DNA from: Bacteroidetes bacterium UBA4408
GTDB taxonomy: Bacteria; Bacteroidota; Bacteroidia; UBA4408
DNA length: 16,121 nucleotides
NCBI GenBank assembly: GCA_002389785.1
Contig: DGQS01000091.1
Location: forward strand, 1 to 16,121
Direction of reading: 5' to 3'
Both the position numbers and the translations under genes were made by a program. Below the pieces are notes generated by a model. That model was given only the letters and a program-made list of their open reading frames with translations. It made no database searches and was not told the origin of the DNA. Each line of letters begins with the position of its first letter. The first letter of the stretch is position 1. Positions 1 to 7,971 of this stretch are shown here, one piece after another.

Positions 1-778
1 AAAAAATAGTTAAGGTTCCTCCAACCAAATAAATATAAGTGAGTTGATGCTCGGTAAATCCCACATTGGCAACCATAAAAGGCGAAAGTAACGGTACAAT
101 AATAAAATGGGCAAACATGAGTGTACTGGTGAGCAACAAGGCCCTTAATTGATTGTTGTTGCTTAAAATATTTGTAATTACAGCGAATGGATTGGGCTTG
201 GTTTCATGCTTTTGGATATGCTCAACCATGTTGGGAATATAGAAATATACCAACGGAATGATGATGAGTCCAAGCCCACCTACGATCATAAATGGAAATT
301 GCCAATTATAAACAGTTGCGAAATATAAGCCTAGCGGCACACCTACCACTGATGCAACTGAAAAGGCTGCCATTAAAGTACCCATTGCCTTTCCACGACG
401 TTCAAAAGGAAAGGTATCGGCAACAATTGATTGCACTTGAGCACTTATTAAACCACCAAAAGTTCCGGCCAAAATGCGCGAGGCTAACAATAAATGGTAG
501 GTGGGTGAAAAAGCGCAAGCAAAAGTTCCAACAATAAAACCAATGTAACCGGTAAGTAAAACCTTTTTTCGATCGTATTTATCTACAAAAAATGCAGCGG
601 CAAAACCTGATACACCGGCACTAAACGTGTATGCCGATACCAGGTAACTAAACTGCAAAGGACTAATATGCATTATCCTTATTAATTGTGGTCCCAAGGG
701 CATCATGATCATAAAATCGGTGATGTGGGTAAAATTAATGCAGGCAAGCAGCAATAGAATCAGTTGTTCTTTTTTCAA
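1..778 (-). CDS. MFS transporter, DHA1-like (partial, C-terminus beyond window)
   Basis: About 259 codons are visible, read from 778 down to the window edge without a frameshift. The product is a polytopic membrane protein of the major facilitator superfamily that would use an ion gradient for export or import of a small molecule. The first helix carries ITDFMIMMPLGPQL, typical of drug:H+ antiporter-1 (AraJ-like) members. A motif-A-like segment, VDKYDRKKVL at about residues 65-74, lies in the loop after helix 2. An ERRGKAMG segment around 126-133 fits the helix 4-5 loop. Only the first half of the usual 12 helices plus the central loop and helix 7 are present. I chose the TTG at 778 because an in-frame stop (TGA) lies 18 bases upstream and the next ATG would cut off most of helix 1. 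It is co-directional with the GAPDH gene, 67 bp away, but no functional link is evident. The substrate cannot be predicted. Confidence 0.85.
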   Translation of the reverse strand, partial: MKKEQLILLLLACINFTHITDFMIMMPLGPQLIRIMHISPLQFSYLVSAYTFSAGVSGFAAAFFVDKYDRKKVLLTGYIGFIVGTFACAFSPTYHLLLASRILAGTFGGLISAQVQSIVADTFPFERRGKAMGTLMAAFSVASVVGVPLGLYFATVYNWQFPFMIVGGLGLIIIPLVYFYIPNMVEHIQKHETKPNPFAVITNILSNNNQLRALLLTSTLMFAHFIIVPLLSPFMVANVGFTEHQLTYIYLVGGTLTIF

Positions 779-845
779 AATAAAAAAATTAATTCACGGT
801 AGTTAGTGTGAGAAGCTTGTTTAAAAATGTGATACAGGAGGAATA

Positions 846-1850
846 TTAGTTTGCTGAAATCTTCTCAACCAAATCAACTAATCGATTTGAATAACCAAAT
901 TCGTTGTCGTACCAGCCAATAATTTTAACCATGTTTCCTAACACGTGAGTACTTTCAGAATCAAAAATACAAGAATGTGGGTTTCCAACAATATCAATTG
1001 AAACCAAAGGTTCATCGGAGTATTCCAAGATGCCCTTTAATTCACCGGCTGCGGCTTTTTTAAATGCTTCGTTTAATTCTGCTACGGTTATATTTTTCTT
1101 GAATTCGCAGGTAATTTCTGTTAGTGAACCATCCGGTACAGGTACGCGAACCGAGGTTCCTCCTATTTTTCCTTCCAGGTGTGGAAATATTTTTGAAATC
1201 GCTTTTCCGGCTCCCGTTGTGGTTGGAATAATCGAAACAGCTGCTGCTCTTGCTCTACGCAAATCTTTGTGAGGAGCGTCATGCAAGCGTTGATCGCCGG
1301 TGTAAGAGTGAACGGTATTTACAAATGCATATTCAATTCCCCAATTATCGTTGAGCACTTTCAGCATGGGAGAGGCGCAATTGGTAGTACAAGAAGCATT
1401 TGAAATAATTTGGTCTTTGCTATCAAGTATCTCAGCATTGCAGCCCAGCACAACTGTTTTAATGTCGGCGTCAGCAGCAGGGGCTGAAATAATTACACGT
1501 TTTGCACCTGCTTGCAAATGCTTACCTGCTCCTTCTTTGGTAAGAAAAAAACCGGTACTTTCTATCACTATATCAATGGCCAAATCCTTCCAGGGTAAAT
1601 TTGCAGGATCCTTTTCTTTGAATGCCAGAATTTTTTTTCCATTTATCTCAATGTCGTTTTCACCATGCGCTACAGTTCCCGAAAATTTGCGGTGTACCGA
1701 ATCGTATTTAAATAAATGCGCAAGTGTTTTGGTGTCGGTTAAATCATTGATTGCAACTACGTCTATATTTTTATTCTGCTCTAGCAAGGCACGTAAAAAT
1801 ACCCGTCCAATGCGTCCGAAACCATTAATTGCAATTCGTGTTGTTCCCAT
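846..1850 (-). CDS. gap: Glyceraldehyde-3-phosphate dehydrogenase, type I, NAD-dependent
   Basis: A 334-residue cytoplasmic glycolytic enzyme that oxidises glyceraldehyde 3-phosphate to 1,3-bisphosphoglycerate with phosphate and NAD+. The Rossmann fold opens with INGFGRIGR (residues 8-16). Asp36 in VVAIND occupies the position that favours NAD over NADP. The active site SNASCTTNC places the catalytic cysteine at 154, with the general base His181 in VNTVHSYTGDQ. The C-terminal signature WYDNEFGYSNR (313-323) is intact, and length is normal for the family. The ATG at 1850 is preferred because MGTTRIAINGFG matches family N-termini. An upstream in-frame ATG at 1895 would add 15 residues with no homology and lies inside a terminator hairpin. 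A TATATTTG element at 1874-1881 gives a predicted leader of about 20 nt. Flavobacteria and relatives often carry more than one gap gene, so a gapA/gapB label would be a guess. Confidence 0.97.
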   Translation of the reverse strand: MGTTRIAINGFGRIGRVFLRALLEQNKNIDVVAINDLTDTKTLAHLFKYDSVHRKFSGTVAHGENDIEINGKKILAFKEKDPANLPWKDLAIDIVIESTGFFLTKEGAGKHLQAGAKRVIISAPAADADIKTVVLGCNAEILDSKDQIISNASCTTNCASPMLKVLNDNWGIEYAFVNTVHSYTGDQRLHDAPHKDLRRARAAAVSIIPTTTGAGKAISKIFPHLEGKIGGTSVRVPVPDGSLTEITCEFKKNITVAELNEAFKKAAAGELKGILEYSDEPLVSIDIVGNPHSCIFDSESTHVLGNMVKIIGWYDNEFGYSNRLVDLVEKISAN

Positions 1851-1873
1851 TAAGTTAATTTTTTTATGAGCGA

Positions 1874-1881
1874 CAAATATA
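1874..1881 (-). promoter_or_regulatory. Candidate sigma-A -7 box for the GAPDH gene
   Basis: Read on the minus strand this is TATATTTG, a full match to the Bacteroidota -7 consensus TAnnTTTG. It sits 24 bases before the ATG, so transcription would start near 1870. No clear TTG -33 element is seen at 19-21 bp spacing; that position is occupied by the hairpin of the preceding terminator. The match and position are seen directly; promoter activity is inferred. Confidence 0.55.
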
Positions 1882-1882
1882 G

Positions 1883-1908
1883 AAAAAGCCACCATTACTG
1901 GTGGCTTT
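1883..1908 (-). terminator. Rho-independent terminator of the lipA/T9SS protein unit
   Basis: On the minus strand AAAGCCACC, loop AGTAAT, GGTGGCTTT forms a perfect 9-bp stem that continues into a T-run (five Ts at 1887-1883, three of them inside the stem) and then CTAT. It lies about 80 bases after the stop codon of the 953-aa protein gene and directly before the GAPDH -7 box. It therefore most likely ends the upstream operon and isolates the GAPDH gene. Confidence 0.8.
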
Positions 1909-1990
1909 ATTTTAAAGGTATTTAACTGTTTTTTGTATTTAATTGGAGAAGCTAAAGTTTAGTTTACCTATTCGAATCCAGAGCGAACTA

Positions 1991-4852
1991 CTATTTTACT
2001 ACTACAAATTTGGCTACAGCTACAGTGCTTCCTTGTTTAATTTGTATTAGGTATGTTCCAGCTTCATAATTTTCAGTAGAAATTTCAAATCCCGAAACAT
2101 TTGTAAAATCAGCATTACTTAATTTTTGCATCAATTTTCCTTGCAATGAATAAATACTTCCTTCCACTTTTTCGTCGGTAACTTTGGTGAAATTAACTCT
2201 TATTTTATCGATGGCAGGGTTTGGACTTAACTGCAAATGAAATTTGCTTTGTGTATCTGTGGATGGATTTTCTTTCACTCCAACCAGCGAATTGGTTTTA
2301 AATACACCTCGTCCATGCGTTCCTGCATAAATGTTTCCTGTACTTGAAACGCTTGCCGAATAAGGAAATAACTGCTGGCGCAAACACAATACCGGTACAA
2401 AAGGGAATCCACTGCTTTGACTCCAACTTGCACCATTATCGTCAGATGCCCAAACTCCATATTCGGTTCCGAGCAAAATATTATTGGTGTTGTTCATGTC
2501 AATTAATGCATCGTAAACCGGCATTGGAGGCAAGCCGTTTTGAATCACTGTAAAACTAGGTGTCGCAGAAGTAGCATTTTGAGTAACATACACATAATTG
2601 GCATGCCCATAGTTTCCTAATGTAACCACCACTTTGTCATTGTTTTTCGGATCAATCGCTATTCCGCACAATGCACGATTCGTGAAAGAAGCAATCTTTT
2701 TACAATCGACCTGACAATTCGGATGCCCTATTTCGCCTGTTAATGTATCGGCATAGGTGATTGATTTTAAATTTGAAAAACGAAATAAATCTCCGGCAAA
2801 TGTACCTACGTACAAATAATCTCCATCAGCCGAAAAACGAAGAATTTTTGCTTGTCCAAAAAATCGCAAGGAAGCAGGATTAGCCGTACTTGAACCAATT
2901 GGCATCCAGCGAACCGGACCACTTTCGCTGATTGCATCTTTGGTAATCCAAACACTATTTGTAAATCCAACCGCTATGCGCGATTGCAGGTAATCACGAA
3001 CTTTTACCGTTTCACCCACCGTGTGAGCTACTTTGTTAGTATCGCTTAAATACAATTTATCAGGACTGTTAGCACTTGTAATCTGACTTTTAATTAAATT
3101 AACTCCGCCCACAGCTAGGTTATCGGTTGCCTTGTAGGTATAAAGAACTGAATCGGGGCTTAAAGGATCATTAAAACTTTCCCACAATGAAATAGGAGTA
3201 ATGAAACTGGCAAATCCGGGTTCGTTATAATTAGGTAAATTTTCAATTCGTTTGCTGTAAAAACTTGATCCAAAAGAAGCATTAAATGTTCTTCCCAAAT
3301 AGCCATAATACACTGTTGTAAAAAAAACTTTTGGCAATAAAAAGGAAGCTTCTGTATAACCTCCATCGCCACCACCAATAGTTTGTGCGCTCTGAGAAAA
3401 ACCTCCTTGCGAAACAATGTACTTTGAACCATTGTCTTGACAACCTCCTACTACATCACCAATTGCAGTTGGCGCGATTGCATAATACTGGGTTACATTG
3501 TATCCTTTATTCATGCTTTTAAAATCGGGACCATCTGTAACGTTGGTACTTGAATTAAGTGTTTTGTAAATTCCACCATCATTACCAACATACATGATAT
3601 CCGGATTCACAGGATTAAACACTATTGCATGGTTATCGGCATGCAAGTTTGAAGTAGCCGAATTACCAATGTATTTCCAATCGGGCAATGGCTGCGCAGC
3701 AGAATTACACACACAAAATGACTGACCTCCAACAAATATTCTATCCTTGTTTGCGGGTGAAACAGCAATTACATTATCATAGGTTCCTTGACTACCCAGC
3801 GGATTAACGCCGGCAACCGAAATATTGCTCCAATAATTTCCCTTATTAATTGATTTGTAAACAGCGTAAAGCGACCCATTAGTAGCCGCCATACAAGCAT
3901 AAATATAATTTGGATCTTGTGCTGAAAATGCAAATTCAACGCGCGAGCCTCCGGTTTCAGGCAGTTTACCGGTACCTGTACCCGATTTATAAACAAAGGT
4001 ATTGTCATTACCATTGGGCGATAAATACACGTGGCTATCAATGGAAACAATTACAGTACCATCACTACCCACTTTTACATCGCCTGAACTCTGATTGGCT
4101 TCGGCTGTATGAATTGGATTTATCCATGTTTGCCCGCCATCATCGCTCACCCGCAATCCATTGTTGGTGCTGGCATAAACACGTTGTGCGTTAAGTGGTG
4201 ATGTTGCCACTTCATTTACAAAAGCAAATGCTGCTACATAATTATTGGCAGTTGTAGGAATGGTAGATGCTAGTCGTGTCCAGCTGGCACCGCGGTTGGT
4301 CGATTTCCAGATTCCGGAACCAATCATCCCTCCTGCTCCCGTTCCATTAAATGATCCCAAACTATAGTGTCCTTCACCGGTTCCCACATATATATCACCA
4401 TTTATAGCTTGAGCGATACACGAAACTGTATTGCTTTCAAACTTATCAAACAACACTCTCCAGGTTTGCCCGCCATTGGTTGATTTCCACAAACCACCTG
4501 CAACACCACCTGCATATACTACGTCTACCGAATCTTTATCCAGCATCAATGCACGCGTACGTCCACCCACATTATCTGGACCCATTTCTTCCCAATTTAG
4601 CATCAAACCGGCCGCACTGCGGTTTTGTGCAGCTGCTTGTATTGCAGCACGAGTTTTGGCAACATCCGCCAAATCAATTTTACCTGTTTTGCGATTCGCC
4701 GTTAATTGTAAAATATAATCAATGGCTCCTCCTATTTGCTCTTTAAAAATAGCAGGTGTTTCGGTTCGTGCGGTATAACTTGATTTGCCAACAATTAAAT
4801 AAACGCTAACAGTAGTAAGAAGTAGCGCAAACGTAAGAATGATTTTTTTCAT
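1991..4852 (-). CDS. Secreted BNR/sortilin-type beta-propeller protein with T9SS type A sorting domain
   Basis: A 953-residue exported protein of unknown substrate. Residues 1-22 form a hydrophobic signal sequence beginning [12 protein letters not shown]. Near residue 88 the segment [15 protein letters not shown] opens a propeller domain typical of the VPS10/sortilin-like BNR-repeat proteins of Bacteroidota. BNR (Asp-box) motifs S-x-D/N-x-G-x-x-W are visible at about 124-131, 184-191, 236-243, 334-341 and 803-810, with [11 protein letters not shown] at 421-431. The last 80 residues, starting at [14 protein letters not shown] and ending AVAKFVVVK, form the T9SS type A sorting domain, so the protein is probably sent across the outer membrane and anchored or released. 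The ATG overlaps the lipA stop as ATGA, which supports this start and suggests translational coupling. Nine cysteines occur in the mature region. BNR motifs alone do not define an enzyme: a sialidase, a glycosidase or a pure binding role cannot be separated here. Confidence 0.88.
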   Translation of the reverse strand: MKKIILTFALLLTTVSVYLIVGKSSYTARTETPAIFKEQIGGAIDYILQLTANRKTGKIDLADVAKTRAAIQAAAQNRSAAGLMLNWEEMGPDNVGGRTRALMLDKDSVDVVYAGGVAGGLWKSTNGGQTWRVLFDKFESNTVSCIAQAINGDIYVGTGEGHYSLGSFNGTGAGGMIGSGIWKSTNRGASWTRLASTIPTTANNYVAAFAFVNEVATSPLNAQRVYASTNNGLRVSDDGGQTWINPIHTAEANQSSGDVKVGSDGTVIVSIDSHVYLSPNGNDNTFVYKSGTGTGKLPETGGSRVEFAFSAQDPNYIYACMAATNGSLYAVYKSINKGNYWSNISVAGVNPLGSQGTYDNVIAVSPANKDRIFVGGQSFCVCNSAAQPLPDWKYIGNSATSNLHADNHAIVFNPVNPDIMYVGNDGGIYKTLNSSTNVTDGPDFKSMNKGYNVTQYYAIAPTAIGDVVGGCQDNGSKYIVSQGGFSQSAQTIGGGDGGYTEASFLLPKVFFTTVYYGYLGRTFNASFGSSFYSKRIENLPNYNEPGFASFITPISLWESFNDPLSPDSVLYTYKATDNLAVGGVNLIKSQITSANSPDKLYLSDTNKVAHTVGETVKVRDYLQSRIAVGFTNSVWITKDAISESGPVRWMPIGSSTANPASLRFFGQAKILRFSADGDYLYVGTFAGDLFRFSNLKSITYADTLTGEIGHPNCQVDCKKIASFTNRALCGIAIDPKNNDKVVVTLGNYGHANYVYVTQNATSATPSFTVIQNGLPPMPVYDALIDMNNTNNILLGTEYGVWASDDNGASWSQSSGFPFVPVLCLRQQLFPYSASVSSTGNIYAGTHGRGVFKTNSLVGVKENPSTDTQSKFHLQLSPNPAIDKIRVNFTKVTDEKVEGSIYSLQGKLMQKLSNADFTNVSGFEISTENYEAGTYLIQIKQGSTVAVAKFVVVK

Positions 4853-5778
4853 TGGATGGAAATTGGGGTTAGGTATATTTTGTAAAATAAGTGCTTTTCA
4901 GCATGATAGGATGAGCGTACCAAAGGTCCACTTTCAACAAAGCGGAAACCCATTTCTAAACCCTCCTTTTTTAATTTTTCAAAGAGTTCAGGTTTAATAT
5001 AAGTCACAACCGGCAAGTGTTTGGTGGTTGGTTGAAGATATTGTCCCAAAGTTAAAATATCAACGCCAACACTTCTTAAATCCTGCATGCTTTCTTTTAT
5101 TTCATCGTAGGTTTCTCCCAGTCCCAACATAATGCCCGACTTGGTTTTGATACCTGCTTGTTTCAGTCTTTTCAATACTTCTAAACTACGGTCATATTTT
5201 GCTTGAATGCGCACTTGTTTGGTTAATCGGCGCACGGTTTCAAGGTTGTGACTCACAATTTCGGGTGCTGCCTCAATTATTTGTTGCAAATTTTCCCATT
5301 TTCCTTGAAAATCCGGAATAAGCGTTTCCATGGTTGTTCCCGGACTTTGCTTTCTTACTTCTGCTATTGTTTGCTTCCAAATGGTCGCACCACCGTCCTT
5401 TAAGTCATCGCGGTCAACCGAGGTAATTACACAATGCTTTACACCCATTAATTTAACCGATTGTGCAACACGCATTGGCTCGTTCAAATCAACAGCTAAC
5501 GGACGTCCGGTTGCAACTGCACAAAATCCACAAGATCGTGTACAAATATTTCCAAGAATCATAAATGTTGCCGTTCCAGCACCCCAACATTCGCCCATAT
5601 TTGGACAATTTCCGCTTTCACAAATGGTATGTAATTTATGATCGCTAACTAATTTTCGAACTTGGGCGTATTCCTTTCCGGTTGGCAGTTTCACGCGCAA
5701 CCATTCAGGTTTTTTTCTGAACTGTTTTTCTTCAGTTGGTAGTACTTCTTCGAATGCCATGCTGCTAGTTAATTCCAT
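4849..5778 (-). CDS. lipA: Lipoyl synthase (radical SAM)
   Basis: A 309-residue cytoplasmic enzyme that inserts two sulfurs into octanoyl groups on the lipoyl domains of 2-oxoacid dehydrogenases and the glycine cleavage H protein. Both iron-sulfur cluster motifs are intact. The auxiliary cluster has C53-x4-C58-x5-C64 ([12 protein letters not shown]). The radical-SAM cluster has C79-x3-C83-x2-C86 (CTRSCGFC). The C-terminal RSSYHAEK at about 288-295 carries the conserved serine that ligates the auxiliary cluster. Length is normal. The first ATG (5778) overlaps the end of the upstream gene by 10 bases; a second in-frame ATG at 5760 would give a six-residue-shorter protein starting MAFEEV and cannot be excluded. 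The stop codon overlaps the next start (ATGA). No lipB or lplA is visible nearby, so octanoyl transfer must be encoded elsewhere. Confidence 0.97.
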   Translation of the reverse strand: MELTSSMAFEEVLPTEEKQFRKKPEWLRVKLPTGKEYAQVRKLVSDHKLHTICESGNCPNMGECWGAGTATFMILGNICTRSCGFCAVATGRPLAVDLNEPMRVAQSVKLMGVKHCVITSVDRDDLKDGGATIWKQTIAEVRKQSPGTTMETLIPDFQGKWENLQQIIEAAPEIVSHNLETVRRLTKQVRIQAKYDRSLEVLKRLKQAGIKTKSGIMLGLGETYDEIKESMQDLRSVGVDILTLGQYLQPTTKHLPVVTYIKPELFEKLKKEGLEMGFRFVESGPLVRSSYHAEKHLFYKIYLTPISIQ

Positions 5779-6518
5779 CTGCGACCAAAAGCCAAGCTCG
5801 CATAGAAGGTGGTAAATAAAGGATTTGCTTTGTTGTATGCCATGAGCTGAATAGAAGTAAGGTAGTAATCTGCAACTACCCCTATTTCAAGGCAGCGCAA
5901 CTTTTCTTCGTCGCTTGCCCATTCAAAACTAATTCCCGCTTTGGCGTATAAACCGGGGTGAACAATGGTTTTTTCAAGCCCATATCCCAAAGGTGCTTTT
6001 CCATAAATTATATCGATGGGGTGCTTGTCGGGATTGTATTTCTCAATTACTTTGTTGGGACTATAAGGATCGTTTGATTCTTCCAAAATATACAAGTACA
6101 CAGGTTTCGCAAAACCAAGTGATGCCCCTCCATAGAAGCTATAGCGTACCTCCACATTTCCCGGATCTTCCTTTTGATAAAGTGCGCGTTGTAAACCAAT
6201 TCCACCACGAAGAATAGCTAAACTGTTCAATTTGCCGTATACAAAACTTCTCGTTTTATCGTAGTATTGGTTGAGTGATTTAATTTCCTTAGGATGCTTC
6301 ATCGTAAGCAAATCAATTTCAAAGATGCGTTTGGATTTACCGGTAATGTGCTTACCATTGTGATAGGTTAAACCAAATCCACGGCTATGTAGCGAAATTC
6401 CCAAGCTTCCTTCATGTCGGTACAATACACCTTCATTTTCGGAGGCAGCAACTGTTTGTGCAGATAGCGAATGAATGTGACTTAAAAAAATTGTAATTAT
6501 GCAGAGCAGTTTTTTCAT
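5769..6518 (-). CDS. Uncharacterised exported protein, probable outer-membrane beta-barrel
   Basis: A 249-residue protein that I cannot assign to a named family. Residues 1-20 form a signal peptide ([21 protein letters not shown]) with a likely cut after LSA. The mature part alternates polar and aromatic or hydrophobic residues with many glycines, as in [50 protein letters not shown] and [15 protein letters not shown]. These resemble strands of a small outer-membrane barrel, and the protein ends in an aromatic-rich strand. It opens the unit that continues into lipA, overlapping it by 10 bases, and is preceded by a TATATTTG box. I recall similar lipA-adjacent proteins in other Bacteroidota but cannot verify this here. 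Function is unknown; a periplasmic beta-sandwich is an alternative to a barrel. Confidence 0.72.
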   Translation of the reverse strand: MKKLLCIITIFLSHIHSLSAQTVAASENEGVLYRHEGSLGISLHSRGFGLTYHNGKHITGKSKRIFEIDLLTMKHPKEIKSLNQYYDKTRSFVYGKLNSLAILRGGIGLQRALYQKEDPGNVEVRYSFYGGASLGFAKPVYLYILEESNDPYSPNKVIEKYNPDKHPIDIIYGKAPLGYGLEKTIVHPGLYAKAGISFEWASDEEKLRCLEIGVVADYYLTSIQLMAYNKANPLFTTFYASLAFGRRWN

Positions 6519-6536
6519 AAGTGATGAAACACCTTA

Positions 6537-6544
6537 CAAATATA
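6537..6544 (-). promoter_or_regulatory. Candidate -7 box for the 249-aa protein/lipA operon
   Basis: Minus-strand TATATTTG matches TAnnTTTG and lies 19 bases before the ATG at 6518, predicting a leader of about 15 nt. At 19-bp spacing the -33 position reads TTAAT, a poor match to TTG, and coincides with the divergent osmC element. Motif seen; function inferred. Confidence 0.55.
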
Positions 6545-6564
6545 CATCTTAAACATTTAAAAAT

Positions 6565-6572
6565 TAAATTTG
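6565..6572 (+). promoter_or_regulatory. Candidate -7 box for osmC and the ABC genes
   Basis: Plus-strand TAAATTTG matches TAnnTTTG. Only three bases separate it from the osmC ATG at 6576, so a start site 4-5 bases after the final G would fall on the start codon and give a leaderless or nearly leaderless mRNA. No TTG -33 element is seen at standard spacing. This is weaker evidence than for the other boxes. Confidence 0.4.
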
Positions 6573-6575
6573 TTC

Positions 6576-6980
6576 ATGGAAACAATTAAAATTCATTATC
6601 CAGGAAATTTAAGAACGCAGGCTACTCATGTCGCTTCCGGTGTTGAAATAATAACCGATGCGCCGCTTGATAATCATGGAAAAGGCGAGTCATTTTCACC
6701 CACCGATTTGCTTTGCTCTTCACTGGGCAGTTGCATGCTTACACTAATGGGAATTGCTGCTAACACACATTCAATAGATTTGGTTGGGACAGATGTTTCT
6801 GTAACCAAAATTATGGCCAGTAACCCTCGCAAGGTTGGTGAAATTAAGCTCACTATTTACTTTCCAAAAAACAACTATTCCGATAAGGAAAAAAGGATTC
6901 TTGAATTAGCGGCACTTACCTGCCCTGTATATTTGAGCTTGCACGATTCGGTAATAAAAACAGTTGAATTTAAGTATTAA
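6576..6980 (+). CDS. OsmC/Ohr-family protein (probable thiol peroxidase)
   Basis: A 134-residue cytoplasmic protein of the OsmC superfamily; characterised members reduce organic hydroperoxides with a redox-active cysteine pair and act as dimers. The two conserved family cysteines are present: C53 in LGSCMLTLMGI and C116 in LTCPVYLSL. The typical N-terminal pattern YPGNLRTQATHVASG, the TDAPLDNHGKGESFSPTDL block and family length all fit. An extra cysteine lies at 47. The ATG at 6576 is chosen because METIKIHYPGN matches the family N-terminus; a TTG two codons earlier lies inside the putative -7 box. It belongs to the uncharacterised YhfA-like branch more than to Ohr proper, so peroxide substrate and physiological role are inferred. 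It is 28 bp from the ABC binding-protein gene and may share its transcript. Confidence 0.9.
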   Translation: METIKIHYPGNLRTQATHVASGVEIITDAPLDNHGKGESFSPTDLLCSSLGSCMLTLMGIAANTHSIDLVGTDVSVTKIMASNPRKVGEIKLTIYFPKNNYSDKEKRILELAALTCPVYLSLHDSVIKTVEFKY

Positions 6981-7008
6981 TTGAACCTAGAAAAAAGGCC
7001 TGTAGTTT

Positions 7009-7962
7009 ATGAAAAAATACACCTTATTACTTCTTTTATTCGTCGTTTTCAGTTGCGAAAGTAAAAAGGCCGGCAAAGGGATTCCGGTAATTGGTTTTAT
7101 GGATGCATTTGAAGACGAAACGCTAGCACAAGCTAAATTAGGCTTTTTTGACGCCTTGGCTGAGAATGGTTTTAGCGAAGAGAAAAAAACCATACATGTG
7201 TTGTATCGGAATGCTCAAGGCGATATACCTACGCTTACGCAAATTTGCGATTACTTTGTTTCCGAAAAGGTAAATTTACTCGCTACAAACACTACCATAA
7301 GCACTATAACAGCGGTTCAAAAAAGTAAAACAATACCGGTATGCATGATGGTTGCTCCAAGTCCTGAATTGGCCGGTTTGCTTGATGCATCAGGAAAAGC
7401 ACCCGCTAATTTGTTTGGTGTTTATGAGACCCTTCAGTATATTGATACCTCTGTTGCATTGATTAAAGAAGTTTGTCCTAGAGTAAAAAAATTAGGCTTG
7501 ATTTACAATCAGGCCGAACCTCAATCAGTAAGCGCTTTTTCGCATTTACAGCAACAATGTAAAGTTTCCGGTATTGAAGTGTTTGCGCAATCAGTTTCCA
7601 ATTCATCCGAAACACAACTGGTGGTGCAATCGCTGATAGCTAAAAACATCGATGCTTTTTTTGCTTTACCCGACAATTCTGTTTTTGCATCCTTTGAAAC
7701 CATCGCTAAAAACTGTGCAGATGCAAAAATTCCGGTGTTTACCAGTGAATCTGGATTAGTTGCCCGCGGCGCCTTAGCCGCTTACGGAGCCGATATGTAC
7801 CTGTGGGGATATCAAGCAGGCAAGCAGGCCGTTAGTTATTTATCAAATCCTTCCGAGAAATTACCGGCTAGTGAACTCGTAAAAATCCGTAAAAAAATCA
7901 TCCATAAAAAAGTAGCTGATATACTTGGTATTAAAGTAGATCAGAGTTTTTCTGTGTATTAA
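7009..7962 (+). CDS. ABC transporter substrate-binding lipoprotein (COG2984, TrpX-like)
   Basis: A 317-residue periplasm-facing lipoprotein of the ABC_sub_bind family (PF04392). The signal peptide MKKYTLLLLLFVVFSC ends in a lipobox with Cys16 as the lipidation site. The mature protein has the two-lobed periplasmic-binding-protein fold seen in this family: IPVIGFMDAFEDE starts the first lobe, NAQGDIPTLTQICDYFVSEKVNLLATNTT is characteristic, and VKKLGLIYNQAEPQS begins the second lobe. It precedes its permease gene by 9 bp. Family members in Firmicutes are linked to tryptophan uptake (TrpX), but the family as a whole covers several ligands. No T-box or other riboswitch is seen upstream, so the ligand here is unassigned. 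Confidence 0.88.
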   Translation: MKKYTLLLLLFVVFSCESKKAGKGIPVIGFMDAFEDETLAQAKLGFFDALAENGFSEEKKTIHVLYRNAQGDIPTLTQICDYFVSEKVNLLATNTTISTITAVQKSKTIPVCMMVAPSPELAGLLDASGKAPANLFGVYETLQYIDTSVALIKEVCPRVKKLGLIYNQAEPQSVSAFSHLQQQCKVSGIEVFAQSVSNSSETQLVVQSLIAKNIDAFFALPDNSVFASFETIAKNCADAKIPVFTSESGLVARGALAAYGADMYLWGYQAGKQAVSYLSNPSEKLPASELVKIRKKIIHKKVADILGIKVDQSFSVY

Positions 7963-7971
7963 TTACTAGCC

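Noticed and set aside
292..537. An 81-codon open frame on the plus strand.
   Set aside because: It is antisense to the MFS transporter frame, which reads continuously with transmembrane helices; no family resemblance is seen in the plus-strand product.
779..845. Terminator or promoter between the GAPDH and MFS genes.
   Set aside because: Only a 4-bp TCAC/GTGA pairing and AT-rich sequence are present; neither a convincing hairpin with T-run nor a full TAnnTTTG box is seen.
1851..1895. A 15-residue N-terminal extension of the GAPDH reading frame (ATG at 1895).
   Set aside because: It lies inside the terminator hairpin and upstream of the predicted transcription start, and family N-termini match the ATG at 1850.
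6570..6575. TTG start two codons before the osmC ATG.
   Set aside because: It overlaps the putative -7 box, and the ATG start matches the family N-terminus exactly.
6981..7008. A T-box or other riboswitch controlling the TrpXYZ-like transporter.
   Set aside because: Only 28 bases separate osmC from the binding-protein gene, and the osmC leader is essentially absent, leaving no room for a structured leader.
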